Counted from the first letter of the stretch, positions 42,200 to 53,471 are shown. The stretch: DNA of 64,000 nt from Serripes groenlandicus (GCA_031761405.1 JASEVX010000012.1:27885217-27949216), one strand, 5' to 3'. The notes: generated by a model not told the origin, from the letters alone. Translations and numbers: made by a program.

Positions 42200-45100
42200 A
42201 TGCTTCGCTTCGTGTTTCTAATTGTTGGGACTTTGTTCATGTTGACAGATTCTGTTCTAGGTAGGTCTATTTATTCACCAATCTTTCACTTAAATATTTA
42301 CTAGCACAGTTTTGTGTTGCCTGATGTGCGCATTTCTGAAAAAAAGAAAATTAACGTCTGACAACTTGAAATGTCAAGTTAAAGTGTTTATTTGAGAAAC
42401 TATTTTGGCTCGTGGAGATGGCTCGTATAATTCATCTTTACCATATTCGGGGGTGGGGGTGGGGGAGGGGAGGTAACTGTTGCAACAGCAGCAATCACTC
42501 CTGAAATCTGCATTGTCTGCCACTTAGACATCAAATGTTACCAAACTTTCTGTTGGAAGAAAAATGTAGTGGTCCAATTTTCAACCGACCTTGTAAAATT
42601 CGGCAGTTAAAGAGAACCTTAGCTTGACAAATATTAAAATTTCATATTGATATTGATATGCATGTATATGTGTGTATGTATCTATCTATGTGTGCGTGTG
42701 TTTGTATATGTATATATGTATATGTGTGTATGTATCTTTCTATGTGTGCGTGTGTTTGTATATGTATATATGTATATATTTTTAAACAATATAACACAGA
42801 TTTAATTGGTTACCATTTTTTCCATTACTTTATTGTCTTAAAATTTGTATATGTATATGTATGTATATTAACCATGAGCTGTATATACTTCAGTTGAAAT
42901 TATAAACATATCTGATCTGTTCTGCTTCAAGGAGCACATCAATCGCTCACCTATCGACAAACACTTCTATTAATCTTTAGTTTCGGATCTGAGTTGAGAA
43001 AGGTAACTGAGAAAACTGAGAAATAATTCAACGCTTCCCAAAATGCATTCAAACCAGTTCCATTATACATGTATGCTATGGTTATTAAGTTAACAGTTAT
43101 ATACAGCAGAAGGCTTTGTAAATAATCGAGGTAAAACACATATCTATACATGAAAGTCGGATTCAGTTTTCATATAACATAAGCATCATCGGGAAGTTCC
43201 GCAAATCGATAACGGAAACTGACGAATGGTACTGATATGTCGTATAAAAATATAACTTTGAATAACATTTCGCTTTAACATTATTTAAAGTTATACTATC
43301 ATAAATAAAACTAATGTGGCGTCACTTCGACGTTTTGTCAGAATATGTATTTAGGTACATGTATAAATGACATATATGAGGACGGTGGAGATTCCGGTTA
43401 ATCTGTGAGGATGCACAAGCACGTCTGAGTCTTCGCTTTACGCAGATGAATTATACTAATAATAATAATAATAATATACTTTATTTAAAGAGGGTAACAC
43501 AGTTAGTAAGACTAATCTTCCCTGTGGCCCTCAATTGAGATCCGGAATCGCTAGATGCTGCTAAAATGGTCTTGAATAGTAATAGAATACTTCATGAATG
43601 CTAATATTTGCGCTCTCTTTTAATATTTTGACTATACCAATCGATTCAGTCAAATCTTAGCTTCGCCAATATATATCACCAAATAAACCACTGAATATAT
43701 TGTATTAATTAAGGTATAACAGTGCAAATTAATGGGCTGGGTGATTTCTGCCCGAGATCCAAAGAGATCAGCATTGATCGTTGCCTTGTTGGTCATTTCC
43801 GGTGGAAATGAACGGCAAACAAACAAAGAGTACCGATCCCTAACGACTTCATACGGAAATACCCGACATTAAAAAATGTTAATAATGTAAATAAAAGCGA
43901 CGTTGTACGGATATTGCAAAATCCATGTAAATCACCTTACATTTACAACATGTTGCCAATTTATCTAACTTAGTGCATTTTTTTTACAATAGGGAACACA
44001 AAGAACCAGGAAGTGGCGTCTGACATTTTGCAGAATTATGACAGTAGAGTGGCCCCAGACTTCACAAACGTCAACATCAGCGTTAGTCTCCGGCGTGTTG
44101 TTGACTTGGATGTTGTAAGTGTATTGTTTTCGTATTATTCTTTCAGAGTATTGTTTTCGTATTATTTGTTCAGAGTATTGTTTTCGTATTATGCTTTCAG
44201 AGTATTGTTTTCGTATTATTCTATCAGAGTATTGTTTTCGTATTATTCTTTCAGAGTATTGTTTTCGTATTATTCTTTCAGAGTATTGTTTTCGTATTAT
44301 TCTTCCAGAGTATTGTTTTCGTATCATTCTTTCAGAGTATTGTTTTCGTATTATTCTTTCAGATTATTGATTTCGTATTATTTGTTCAGAGTATTGTACA
44401 TTTTGATCCTGTTTTTATTTGTTTTCATTGTAATACATCAAGCGTGACATCGATTATAATAGCATTAATTTATTTAAAACTATTTATAGTGCAGTTTGGC
44501 TAACGTATTGTTGATTTTGATATTGCGAGTTTAGTATTATCCGTTAACGCGGATTGGTGTAACAATTTAGGATATCGAGGATATGGAGAAAGAACCCAAT
44601 TAAGTCAAATATTTCAAAATTATAAAGTTTAAGCTAAATCCGAAATGTGTGTACTTTAACCCTTTCCCTCATACGACAATTCTGCAGCAGACGGCTTTGA
44701 ACGTATTTTGTCAAAACATCTCCATAATTTAATGGAATGGAACACCTATGACGAAAAGTGGAAAACATTGTGGCAAAAGGAGAAATTGCACGTTTTGTGC
44801 AATTTCTTCTTTTGTCACTATGTTTTCAAAAAGCCGTCTGCTGCCAAGGCGTCAGAGAGTGTTTATATGAGGGAAAGGGTTAAAACACTTAACAACGTCA
44901 CGTACAGAAGAAGTCTTGGTCTAAATGACTGTCTTGAAAGTATAATATTATACCTACAATTGTTGTTACATTATAATTACACGTTTTGAAAAAAAGAGCA
45001 AACACGATAAAGGATCAATGGATACTGATATACGGACGTTTAAAAAAAGTATATTATGACTTGTGTGTGTAAACAGTTCAGATCTAAAGCAGACTGTGTG

Positions 45101-48100
45101 GATACACTGTCTGATCTGAATCTACAATGGTCGCTAATGCTTTATGGTCGGTTTTTCACCGAATGACGCTCCTGGAGTGTTGGTTTCTTTTTGCCACATA
45201 CTTGTTTTGTAAATGGACAAAGACAAAAATATTGATGATTGTCAATAGAATTTAAACTTAAAACTTGAAACTTGTATTCATTACAGACCAAGAAAGTACT
45301 CACGCTCGATGCTTGGTTCGAGATGTACTGGAATGACAACCGTCTTGCCTGGTCAGCAGAGGGGGAGTTTGAGAATACCACAAAGATAGCTATCCCATCA
45401 AGCTCGGTCTGGATTCCTGATATCCACTTGTATAACAGGTACCAACTACTTTATACATTACATTACGACTGTATATTCTAGATCGTCAAGGATAAAAGGG
45501 AAATACAGTGTTAAAGACCACCTTCGTTTAGCAATTCAATGTCAATAGCAACCACACTTTTTGTGTCCCAATTATAGTCATTTCCTGCACAAATGACCCT
45601 GAAATTAAATACCACCTGCAAAAAGAGACCAGATTGCTCTCTTCCAATGGGTGGTCTTTCAACACAAGTTGGACTGTATCTTGAGAATAAATCAAGGAAT
45701 GTAAGTCGGTTTACATATGTAGTTGATCATTTATAATATTGGGTAATACACACGCACACACTCATACCCCGAGATCAACACCAGAGCGAACTTCACTTTA
45801 ATTACGTTTGTTTTATCTTGAGGTAGACCAAGTAGTCGAACATTTGCTAATAATAGAGTTTCAGTCATATAAAGTGTTTTACTGACGATCGTCTCTTTGA
45901 TAGGCCTAATATACAACATTTTCATTTCTGTCCATCAAAGTACTCCAAATGATTAGAAGTGCATACTTACAGTTCTGGAAAGCGCCACGGTAGGCTTTTT
46001 TTCTCTATACAATACTTTAAAGGTGGTAGGAATGGCCTCCCTTCCTTGGCGTTCTTTGTTGGGGCTAGCAATATGACTGAATCGCTGGTGTCACCAAAAA
46101 ATGTAACTGCAGAACTGGTAACTTACCCAAGAATCTCCATGAATTAACTGATAAATTGTTTCAAGTAGTGTAAAACACCATGCCAACAAACAAGCATACT
46201 TCGGTCGAATACACAAGTACTGGTGAACAACAGACAACAGAGATTGTCGAGATCAATATATTCGACCGGAGAGATGGGGTTTTTTAATTTAGAAAACTCG
46301 CATGGAGCGAGGGATGGGGAATAAGGAGGGTGTGGTGTAGAAGATGAAAACACTTTTCCGACTTAAAAAATGGTATTACTACACTAGAGGCGTACGCCAT
46401 AGCGTTGTCATACACCAATGCAAAATTCGCACCTGTTTGAACCTGTCACTTGGCGACGTCTATATGTATACAGGGAAACCTGTGCTAAAGACTACTTTTT
46501 GTAAAGCAACCACACTTTAAATTTCCCACTTACTCATTTTCTGCATAAAAGACCATGCAATTAAAGACCACCTGTGAACATATTCCAGATGTTCTTTTCT
46601 TTTTAAACACAGGTTGGACTGTATACATGTGTGGGTTTATCATCAATATAATATCACGGTAGCACCTTTCAATCACAGGTCGGCCCTCTTTTACTGGTAT
46701 CGGTAATGCTATGCCTTTGCTAGAAAAGAATATGGCAAACAAAACATATGGCTCGTGCTATGTTTCCAATCTTTCTCACTGGATCAAAACAGTGCATCCA
46801 GCTTTCGTCACCTGTGACAACTTTTGCAAAACAAAATTGTCAAATGTTGGGAACCTGTTTAGTGCATTTTCAGTTATTTCAGCTTAAACATTGTTCTGGT
46901 CGACAGTAAAAAGATGGGGCATCCACCTAGCAGAAAACGTCCAAACTTTCAAGATTTTCTTTAATATTATATAAACCGTTGATAGCTAAATACTTTCAAT
47001 GCGTAAAATATCACGTTTTTTATATTGAGCATGATTTTAAGGAAGTTCCTTTACCATCAATACATTTTGCACACGTTGTTCTAGTCTTCGGCAGACCAGA
47101 TTTTACTGCATTTTCAGCATATTTTCCGCCACAATAATTTTTCCTTTTTTTCGGCGATAGCTGTTTAACCTCAATTTTGACCTAGATGTTAAACAAATGA
47201 TCTAGATTGTAGACCAATCAAATGTTGTATTTAATGAATAATGTCGAAGAAATAAAGGAAATGAAACGTTTTGATTGGTTCAAAGTTAAGTTGGCGATCC
47301 TAAGAGAGGCATTGTAGCGTATTTTCGGCCTTGATAAACTTTTTATAGAAACTGAAGCTGGATGGAGATGGCATATTAGCCTTTGGTAAACACATAGATT
47401 ATTGCGTGTTCCATATCTTAGTGTTTTCTCATATTGATCGCCGTTTATCTTTTTTAAAGATATTTCTTGTTTGTCTTCAACACCTTACTGGACCCATAAA
47501 CACGAGTAATTCATATATTAAATAGGTCAGTATTGGCTATTTGTTTTCGAAGCGTTTTTACGACAGTGTTCAATGCCTGCCTAAATGAAGAACATAAAAC
47601 ACTTCAAAACAGTAATGCATTGAAGTCATATATCTAGCATTGTGAGGAATCAGCCGTGGCCGAGAGGTTAACGTCAATGATTTGGAATCGGGAATCCTGT
47701 GTTCGACACCCAGTGGCGGCGCGACGGTCATGGTGGAGTGCCCTTGTGCAAAGCATATTTCCTAGCCTATTACTGGTGTGTTTACCCAGCGATCATGAAT
47801 TAGTGAACTGTCGCCGTGATATAAATGAAATAATGTTGAGGGCATACAACTGAATACATTAGTTATTTACGTATTAAGATGATAAAAACACCTGTCATTA
47901 AAGACATTTCAAAGCGGTAATTCATTGAAGGCATGTACCTAGCATTATGCAGACTTTGGGAAAATATTACAGTTGTATAAACATAGACGTAAAATTCCTC
48001 GTTTAGTCAAAATACACAATACCGTTGTGTGTCTGTGTGTGTTTTAACTTTGTCATTTTCTTTTTAGCGCTAACGGCTTTGTGACATACGACAAAGGAGT

Positions 48101-48413
48101 AAATGTCATGGTATATAACAACGGAAAAGTGTTATACGTTCCACCAGTGCAATTCAGCTCCTACTGTGACGCCGGCAAGGAAGGCATGTGTTCCAAAAAC
48201 GTGACGTGCTCACTGAAATTTGGATCGTGGGTACACGATGGGATCCATCTGAACCTCGGTACTCAAAACAACGGATTCAGCTTTGATAATTACATCGACG
48301 ACCATTCGTGGTCTGTTCAAGACATCTCTTCCGCCCGAAATGAAGTGACGTATGCTTGCTGTCCGGAAACCTACATCGACGTCACGTATAGTGTCATCCT
48401 GCAGCGTCACTGA
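42200..48413 (+). CDS. Gene B: secreted acetylcholine-binding protein-like, 4 exons
   Basis: Exons 42200-42260, 43993-44114, 45287-45438 and 48068-48413 join in frame to 226 aa. Intron positions and phases equal those of gene A. A signal peptide (MLRFVFLIVGTLF..) precedes a Cys-loop ligand-binding domain. The aromatic cage is complete by alignment to nicotinic alpha subunits: loop D Trp (YWNDNRLAW), loop A Tyr (WIPDIHLYN), loop B Trp (KFGSWVHDG), loop C Tyr-x-Cys-Cys-x3-Tyr (YACCPETY). The Cys loop (CDAGKEGMCSKNVTC) has no FPFD, like AChBP, and carries a third cysteine. The protein ends in VILQRH, just before where a first membrane helix would start. It is expected to form a secreted pentamer that binds cholinergic ligands; ligand and tissue are not shown by sequence. 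Confidence 0.92.
42475..42615. mobile_element. MITE-2 right part in intron 1 of gene B
   Basis: CTCCTGAAATCTGCATTGTC, GCCACTTAGACATC and the end AAAATTCGGCAGTTAAAGAG match MITE-2. It is absent from gene A. Confidence 0.6.
42657..42781. repeat. TATG/TGTG-rich tandem repeat, 2 units
   Basis: Two units of about 60 bp (ATGTATCTATCTATGTGTGC and ATGTATCTTTCTATGTGTGC) in intron 1 of gene B. Confidence 0.8.
42810..42935 (+). mobile_element. LINE 3' end in intron 1 of gene B
   Basis: TTATTGTCTTAAAATTTGTA, ATTAACCATGAGCTGTATAT and GATCTGTTCTGCTTC match the gene A insertion and the LINE relic at 39827. Confidence 0.7.
43449..43537 (-). mobile_element. Short non-LTR 3' end, private to gene B
   Basis: An (AAT)n run followed by ATACTTTATTTAAAGAGGG and CCCTGTGGCCCTCAATTG interrupts sequence that is continuous in gene A (CGCAGATGTATGGAGATCCG). 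On the minus strand it ends in AATAAAGTATATTATT, a typical retroposon tail. Confidence 0.6.
44119..44398 (+). repeat. 27-bp tandem array at the start of gene B intron 2
   Basis: About ten units (GTATTGTTTTCGTATTAT.. ending TTTCAGA) begin immediately after the donor GTAAGT. Each unit ends in a pyrimidine stretch plus CAG, resembling a 3' splice site. Because 27 is a multiple of three, the array is open in several frames. Confidence 0.92.
44656..44883. mobile_element. MITE-1, complete, in intron 2 of gene B
   Basis: TTAACCCTTTCCCTCATACG to ATATGAGGGAAAGGGTTAA. Gene A has an unoccupied TTAA (24196-24199) between matching flanks (TTTCAAAATTATAA.. and CGCACAGAAGAAG), so it inserted after the A/B duplication. 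Confidence 0.88.
45990..46180 (+). mobile_element. SINE-I body and tail in intron 3 of gene B
   Basis: Counterpart of the gene A fragment at 24988-25165: ACAATACTTTAAAGGTGG, CAATATGACTGAATCGCTGG and GAATTAACTGATAAATTG. Confidence 0.65.
47649..47865 (+). mobile_element. SINE-III in intron 3 of gene B
   Basis: Head ATCAGCCGTGGCCGAGAGG, decayed B box TGTTCGACACCC, body GAGTGCCCTTGTGCAAAGC, and common tail. It is shared with genes A and C. Confidence 0.75.
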
Positions 48414-48419
48414 ACAAGA

Positions 48420-48545
48420 AGGCGGGTCTCAATCAGTAGATCGATTGGTTAAACATCGATTTATTGTGGATTTATTAAAAGACATGTTGACATATAATAA
48501 TTAATCTCCATGAATATGAAAACAAACCAGCGAATAAAATAAAAT
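48420..48545 (+). promoter_or_regulatory. Conserved 3' UTR of gene B with short hairpin and poly(A) signal
   Basis: Contains ATCGAT..ATCGAT able to pair around 48439-48460, then TTTATTGTGGATTTAT and AAAAGACATGTTGACAT. All are kept in the gene A and C 3' flanks. AATAAA is at 48533-48538, 120 bases after the stop codon. Confidence 0.6.
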
Positions 48546-48612
48546 CAAGTGATACTGCATCAATTTGTTTATTGAAAGATGGTATGTGTGTATAACTAGT
48601 GACGCTTTTAAC

Positions 48613-49794
48613 TAGGGATGGCAACGAATACCAAAATCAGTATTCGAATATTCGATAACAAGATATTCGAATATTCGAATATTCGACCCATTTGTGCATG
48701 CTTACCAAACACAGAATTTATTAATTCTTTGTTTATCCGGTGTACTCGCATTTGACGTTTCCGTTACACCGATGAATTCGTATGAAAAGAATGTTTGTGA
48801 AAAATACGTTGGTAAAGTGCGCAGTTTATAATTTATTGATCCCATTCTTCATGTATTGTTCGAAAGATTTAGCTCTGATTACCCTGTTTACAACTAAGGT
48901 TTAATCTTTCATTTGCTGAAATGCTGTTGTAAATGACAAATAGATGTCTGTATATTTTGCTCGGTAGTTACAGAAGGGTTATCTATGTATGTTTGTTTCG
49001 TAGATGACTGCGTAGGTTGGTTGTAGTTCCCTGGTAGGACAGCTCCGCCTCACACAGAGTACATGTAGCTATTTTCTCTGATCGGCGGAAATACTTCTAA
49101 ACTACAGACGGCGTAACAGGCATTATTGACGTCAAATATTACGTACTAATGTCAAGATATTTCAAATCTGATGAGGCAATGCAGATCGCATTTGGATGAA
49201 TTTATGAAAAATAATGAGCTATAATAACAATTATCTACAAATAAAAGGTTTTTATTTCAACAGTTTGATACTTGAACAAACAATTAATGAGCTTCAAACA
49301 GGTGATACATATCTGCATGTACGCACTTACCAATGAAGCCTTTTTTAATCCTACAAAATGTGTAAATACACCGCTACTTAAGTAGTAACAGTTTGCTTAT
49401 CAAAACAAAATTACGAATCGGTAAATAACACCACCAATATTGTCTGGTTGATGCCTCATTCTAAAATGAGATAACTACATAGAATATACGAGGCAGTTGC
49501 GGTGTTTTGGAACGAAAACATCGGTATTGTATCGATCACACTTATAGCTTAAAGCAGGGATTATCAGTTTGACATGTTATACACTATGTTGACACTTTAT
49601 AAACTACGTGTAAAATAGACCATTGGTAACCCTTTTCTTACAGTTTATGAAAAAAAAAAAAATAAGATTTCTTTTGTTATATATATTTTTTGGAAAATCC
49701 TGATTTTATCGAATATTCGAACCATGATATAGTATTCGAATATTCGACCGTATGATCGAATATTCGAATATTCGAATATTCGTTGCCATCCCTA
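48613..49794. mobile_element. hAT-like non-autonomous DNA transposon
   Basis: 18-bp perfect inverted ends TAGGGATGGCAACGAATA and a perfect 8-bp target duplication CTTTTAAC (48605-48612 and 49795-49802) are the hallmarks of the hAT superfamily. Near both ends the motif TCGAATATTCGAATATTCG is repeated. The 1182-bp interior has no transposase frame. The element inserted exactly into the left end of an older MITE-1. Blocks A and C have the uninterrupted site. Confidence 0.9.
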
Positions 49795-49798
49795 CTTT

Positions 49799-49972
49799 TA
49801 ACCCTTTCCCACTACAAGAAAAATGCAGCTAACGACTTAAATAAATATCTGGTAAAATAGTTTGGGAATTTCTTTCAATGAATGAATCATTATTGAATAT
49901 AATTGAAAACATATAGAAAAGGTCGTCTGCTACAGATGCGTCAGAGTGCGTCTAGATGAGAGAAGGGGTTTA
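49799..49972. mobile_element. MITE-1, remainder downstream of the hAT-like element
   Basis: TTAACCCTTTCCCACTACAA to GTCTAGATGAGAGAAGGGGTT. It corresponds to 27610-27795 in block A and 60693-60870 in block C. Confidence 0.65.
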
Positions 49973-50089
49973 TGTACAATATTGTTTGTATTAAGATTGC
50001 TCTTGTTTTTAAATCAACAAGTCCGAACAGTTCTCTCATGTCAGAAGATTAGAGGAATTTATTTGTCATTCAAACTGAACTGCCGAGTC

Positions 50090-50345
50090 CCGGTAGCTCA
50101 GTCGGTAGCAACGCGGGCTGTCACTACAGGGGTTGTGAGTTCGAACCCCAGCTCGACCAACATTCTTTCCGACTTTTATCAAAAGTCAATGCGACAAGCG
50201 TCTTTCGTCTTCCACAAAAGGGCTAACAGTGTATGTAGAAAAGCAGCCAGTTGCTTTGAAAGACTGATGTGTCCGGTTCTTGTGTATGGACGCCAGGATA
50301 CACTTGGTTATGCGAATTGGCCGCCGTAGTTAAACCCGGTGTTAA
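50090..50345 (+). mobile_element. SINE-II, near complete
   Basis: Head GAGTCCCGGTAGCTCAGTCG, B box AGTTCGAACCCC, body and a short tail (CCGCCGTAGTTAAACC). It is orthologous to the copies at 28095 and 60320-60585. Confidence 0.82.
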
Positions 50346-50562
50346 ACACAAATCAATCATACAGAACTAGTACATAAATCACAAATCAATCATACCGAAC
50401 TAGTACATATATCAATGAACCTCAACTATATCGTAGGTGGTCAATAAAAGAATATTTCTAAATAATAAAACTCCAAACCGTATAATTTAACATGCAATTT
50501 ATCTCACAACAACAGCTGCCATGTCAAAACCCAGTGGTCATATCTACATGCCATCGATGTTA

Positions 50563-50565
<3 letters not shown>

Positions 50566-50593
<28 letters not shown>

Positions 50594-50594
50594 A

Positions 50595-50643
<49 letters not shown>

Positions 50644-51080
50644 CGTACGTATTAATGTCGTTTACCACGGTGTATATCAGTTAAACCACGGCGACCAATT
50701 CACATTTCGTGTGTATTTCCTGGAACTTTCGCACCAGGCTCCAAAACTATAAAAGTTCAATCTGTGCCAAAAAGAATGTTCTGCTCAAGTGTCTGGTTCT
50801 CCAAATTGACCAATCAGAAGCCTTATTTGGAGCATTGAACGTTTTCATGGTTTTATATATAGTTTCAGACACAATTCTACCAACATTCTTCTTCTCCGAA
50901 AACTGGCCTCATCCCAACATAGATCGTATACCCCATGGGTGGAGGTCGAGTGACGCTTCTCACATTTACATTACTGTAAATTACGGGAAATAATGAATGG
51001 CAGACCCGGAGTTTGAACTCGCGACCCCTATGCTGATGAGCTTCGTCTCTACCGACTGAGCTATCGACACACCCAATCGA
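50566..51080 (-). mobile_element. SINE-V with long body
   Basis: In reverse the head is GGTGTGTCGATAGCTCAGTC, with B box GTTCAAACTCC. The tail region ACCGTGGTAAACGACATTAA is followed by (CAAT)n. The body includes an about 150-bp segment (ACCAATCAGAAGCC..) shared with block C but absent from block A. Confidence 0.7.
50573..50641. repeat. (TTGA)n microsatellite
   Basis: The tetranucleotide tail of the minus-strand SINE-V, with one TTAA variant unit. Confidence 0.95.
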
Positions 51081-51116
51081 GATAATATCGCTGCCCATCC
51101 TCCCCCAAACAGAAAA

Positions 51117-51430
51117 CCACTTACTTTGAACATGGAAGAGTCTAATTTAGGAAATCCGACGCTGAAAGAGTTTAGAACAATAAGCAGTTGAGCGGACGCT
51201 CTACCACTACACCACCGAGGCGGTAAATACGTTTTGATATCATTTAGCGATAATTGGGTAGGTATTAAATCTTTCCCACGAACGACAAATCTGCAACAGA
51301 CGACATTATTGCCAAAATATAGGATATCTCTGTTAATGAAAGTATAATTGATAAATAAAGTTGAAACATTGCGACAAAAGATGTAATCGCTCAGGTCCTT
51401 AATTGCTCATATTGCTTCAGATGCGTCAGG
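51117..51430. mobile_element. Patchwork of MITE-2, SINE-I and MITE-1 fragments
   Basis: 51117-51174 is a MITE-2 right end (GAACATGGAAGAGTCTAA). 51184-51222 is a SINE-I head half in reverse. 51265-51430 is a MITE-1 with AATCTGCAACAGACGACATT and AGATGCGTCAGG. Confidence 0.5.
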
Positions 51431-51503
51431 CCGAGCTTCGGTTCGAACTCACAACAAATGGATTGACAGCCAGCGTCGCTACTGACTGAGCTACCGGGGC
51501 TCG
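51428..51503 (-). mobile_element. SINE-II head only
   Basis: In reverse it reads GCCCCGGTAGCTCAGTCAG..GAGTTCGAACC. The body is missing. The inverted counterpart in block C is 59228-59310. Confidence 0.7.
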
Positions 51504-51607
51504 GCAAATACATAATAAGGTCAGTTTACATAGTAATTAATATATAGTAAAGTGACGTCGGTATGTATTCATTATGCGACAGTCTTTTTTATGCGTAAAA
51601 ATACACC

Positions 51608-51663
51608 GCCTCGGTGATGTAGTGGTAGAGCGCCCGCCTCGGGTCCGGAAGGTCGCAGGTTTC
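51608..51663 (+). mobile_element. SINE-I head only
   Basis: CGCCTCGGTGATGTAGTGG..AGGTCGCAGGTTTC, with no body. The inverted counterpart is the SINE-I at 58856-59152. Confidence 0.65.
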
Positions 51664-52239
51664 TTTTAGTATTGTGTAAAAACCCAATCATTAAATACTT
51701 TAACATTTCATGACTATAGTGTCGGTTACTCTTGAACATATATCAATAAATACATATTTGACGAAGGGGGAGAACCCGTATGTCAATCCAGACGAAGACC
51801 AGTCACTTAATACAGACAACAACTAAAGCATTTGCAGCAAACTATTTTTGGAAACATTGTGAGGAAAAGAGATATTTCCAAAACCGATCTCTTCTCTCCC
51901 CAAGATGTTTTTGAAAATAAAACCTTACCTACACTTCCACTTATTTGGCACCTTTTCCTTTGATATTTCCCAAAGAACATGACTCTGGACTGTAAGCTGC
52001 ACGGTTAAGTAAGTTGATGGCTGGCCCAGCAACCTTATGATTTCATTGGCTTAAAGTCAAATAAATCACTCCATAACGAGTGCGTTATAGCACGTCTTCG
52101 TAAAGTTTAAAGCCTTATAAAAGCATACAAACAAAGAGTATACTTTTCTTTCAATGATGAATGGATTTCTTTTATGCTTATTTTACAATGTATACGCTGT
52201 TTACTAGATGTTGAAACGGTTACAGTTCCACTTCATGAA

Positions 52240-52267
52240 AACTTGATAACCACTACACCACGTAACC
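52240..52267 (-). pseudogene. tRNA-Val 5'-half fragment
   Basis: Matches the acceptor and D arm of the tRNA-Val genes (GGTTACGTGGTGTAGTGG in reverse), then diverges. It is the block B remnant of the tRNA cluster seen beside blocks A and C. Confidence 0.7.
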
Positions 52268-52504
52268 GATATATAGTCGCACTTTGTTAAGTCTTAAATG
52301 GTCTTTTTTCATTCATTTGATAAAACCCGAATCATTCAATATTTTAACAGTTCGTGACTTCGTTAAATCTTAGTGTGTAGGTGAAAGGTTAAGTTAGTGG
52401 AAGGCTGGCCCAGCAACCTTATGATTTCATTAGCTCTCAATCAAATCAATCAATCCATAAGTATTGCGCTATTGACCAATATAACACCTGGTTGAAAGAA
52501 TAAT

Positions 52505-52700
52505 ATTCTAGAACATAACATAACTTTATTACATCTCTCGTTACATACAGTACAACATGAGGAAATGGTATAATTACAAGAGATCTATTTAAATACTATC
52601 ACGTGATCACATATTTCATTTTTGCCTAAAGGCAGGATTGTACTCAGTCTTCCATGGATACTCTGCTTATGAGAGGCAGGGTATTCATGGCTAACCATGT
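52505..52700 (-). mobile_element. Possible LINE 3' end
   Basis: AACATAACATAACTTTATTA at the left looks like an (ATAAC/TTATG)n retroposon tail read in reverse. The following sequence has no open frame. Confidence 0.35.
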
Positions 52701-52832
52701 ACACAAATACAAATTTAAGTCGGGGTTTCCATTGGAGAGAAAATAACATACAATAAGGATTATTCTTTAGTTTCGGAAAGAAAAGGTAAAGAAGAGAAAA
52801 AACGATTTCCCCTTTTCCAGCATTTTTTTTTT

Positions 52833-53008
52833 TTACTCTCTCGCTGCCAAAGGCAATTTAAGGATATTGCAAACCATACATATTCGGGTGAGACAGCCTT
52901 CTCCTGAAATATGTATTGTTTGCCACTTATACATTAAATTCTACTAAATTTTATGTTGGACGACATGGAGGTGTCGACTTTGTAAAATTCGGCAGAGAAG
53001 AGTTAAGT
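52833..53008. mobile_element. MITE-2, degenerate
   Basis: TTTACTCTCTCGCTGCCAAA at the left and AATTCGGCAGAGAAGAGTTA at the right, with GGTGAGACAGCCTTCTCC centre. The TTAA remains on the right only. Confidence 0.65.
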
Positions 53009-53250
53009 GTCGTCCGTATCAGTAGGACATATTCTGGTACCCAGCTCAATACGAAGGTAATCGCATGAACAGATAGTCTGGTACATATCTCAAATAGTGT
53101 CAATCTCAATAAAATCATACCTAAATACTTCGCTGTACGTATATTGGATCTGACTACCCCCGTATTAAGGGAGTTCTCGAAATGACATTATACACTTAAA
53201 TAGTTATGAGCACGTGCCCATTTGTATGTCGAATGTAATCGCACGATACA

Positions 53251-53471
53251 TTTATTTATTGGGGTTTTACGCCGCTTTCAACAATATTTCAGTTATATCA
53301 CGGCGACAGTTCACTTATTCATGATCCCTGGGTAAACAAACCAATATTAGGCTAGAAAATGTGCCTTGCCCAAGGGCACTCCACCATGACCGTAGTGCCG
53401 CGACTGGGGATCGAACCCGTGACACCCGGTTTTGAAATCCCCGACGCGAACCACTCGACCACAGCGGATTC
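53251..53471 (-). mobile_element. SINE-III, complete and recent
   Basis: A perfect 11-bp target duplication CGCACGATACA (53240-53250 and 53472-53482) flanks it. Reading in reverse, the head is GAATCCGCTGTGGTCGAGTG, the B box GGTTCGATCCCC, and the tail ends CCAATAAATAAAT. It is the best reference copy of this family in the window. Confidence 0.92.

Larger units (their letters stand above)
41409..52300 (+). repeat. Segmental duplication, block B
   Basis: Holds gene B and about 4 kb of 3' flank. It matches block A in direct orientation. Its 3' part matches block C in inverted orientation. Private features are the multiplied SINE-II heads, the 27-bp array, a MITE-1 in intron 2 and the hAT-like element. 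Confidence 0.85.

Noticed and set aside
43965..44447. Repeat proteins on both strands over the 27-bp array
   Set aside because: A product of a repeat length divisible by three. Only the part that is gene B exon 2 is coding.
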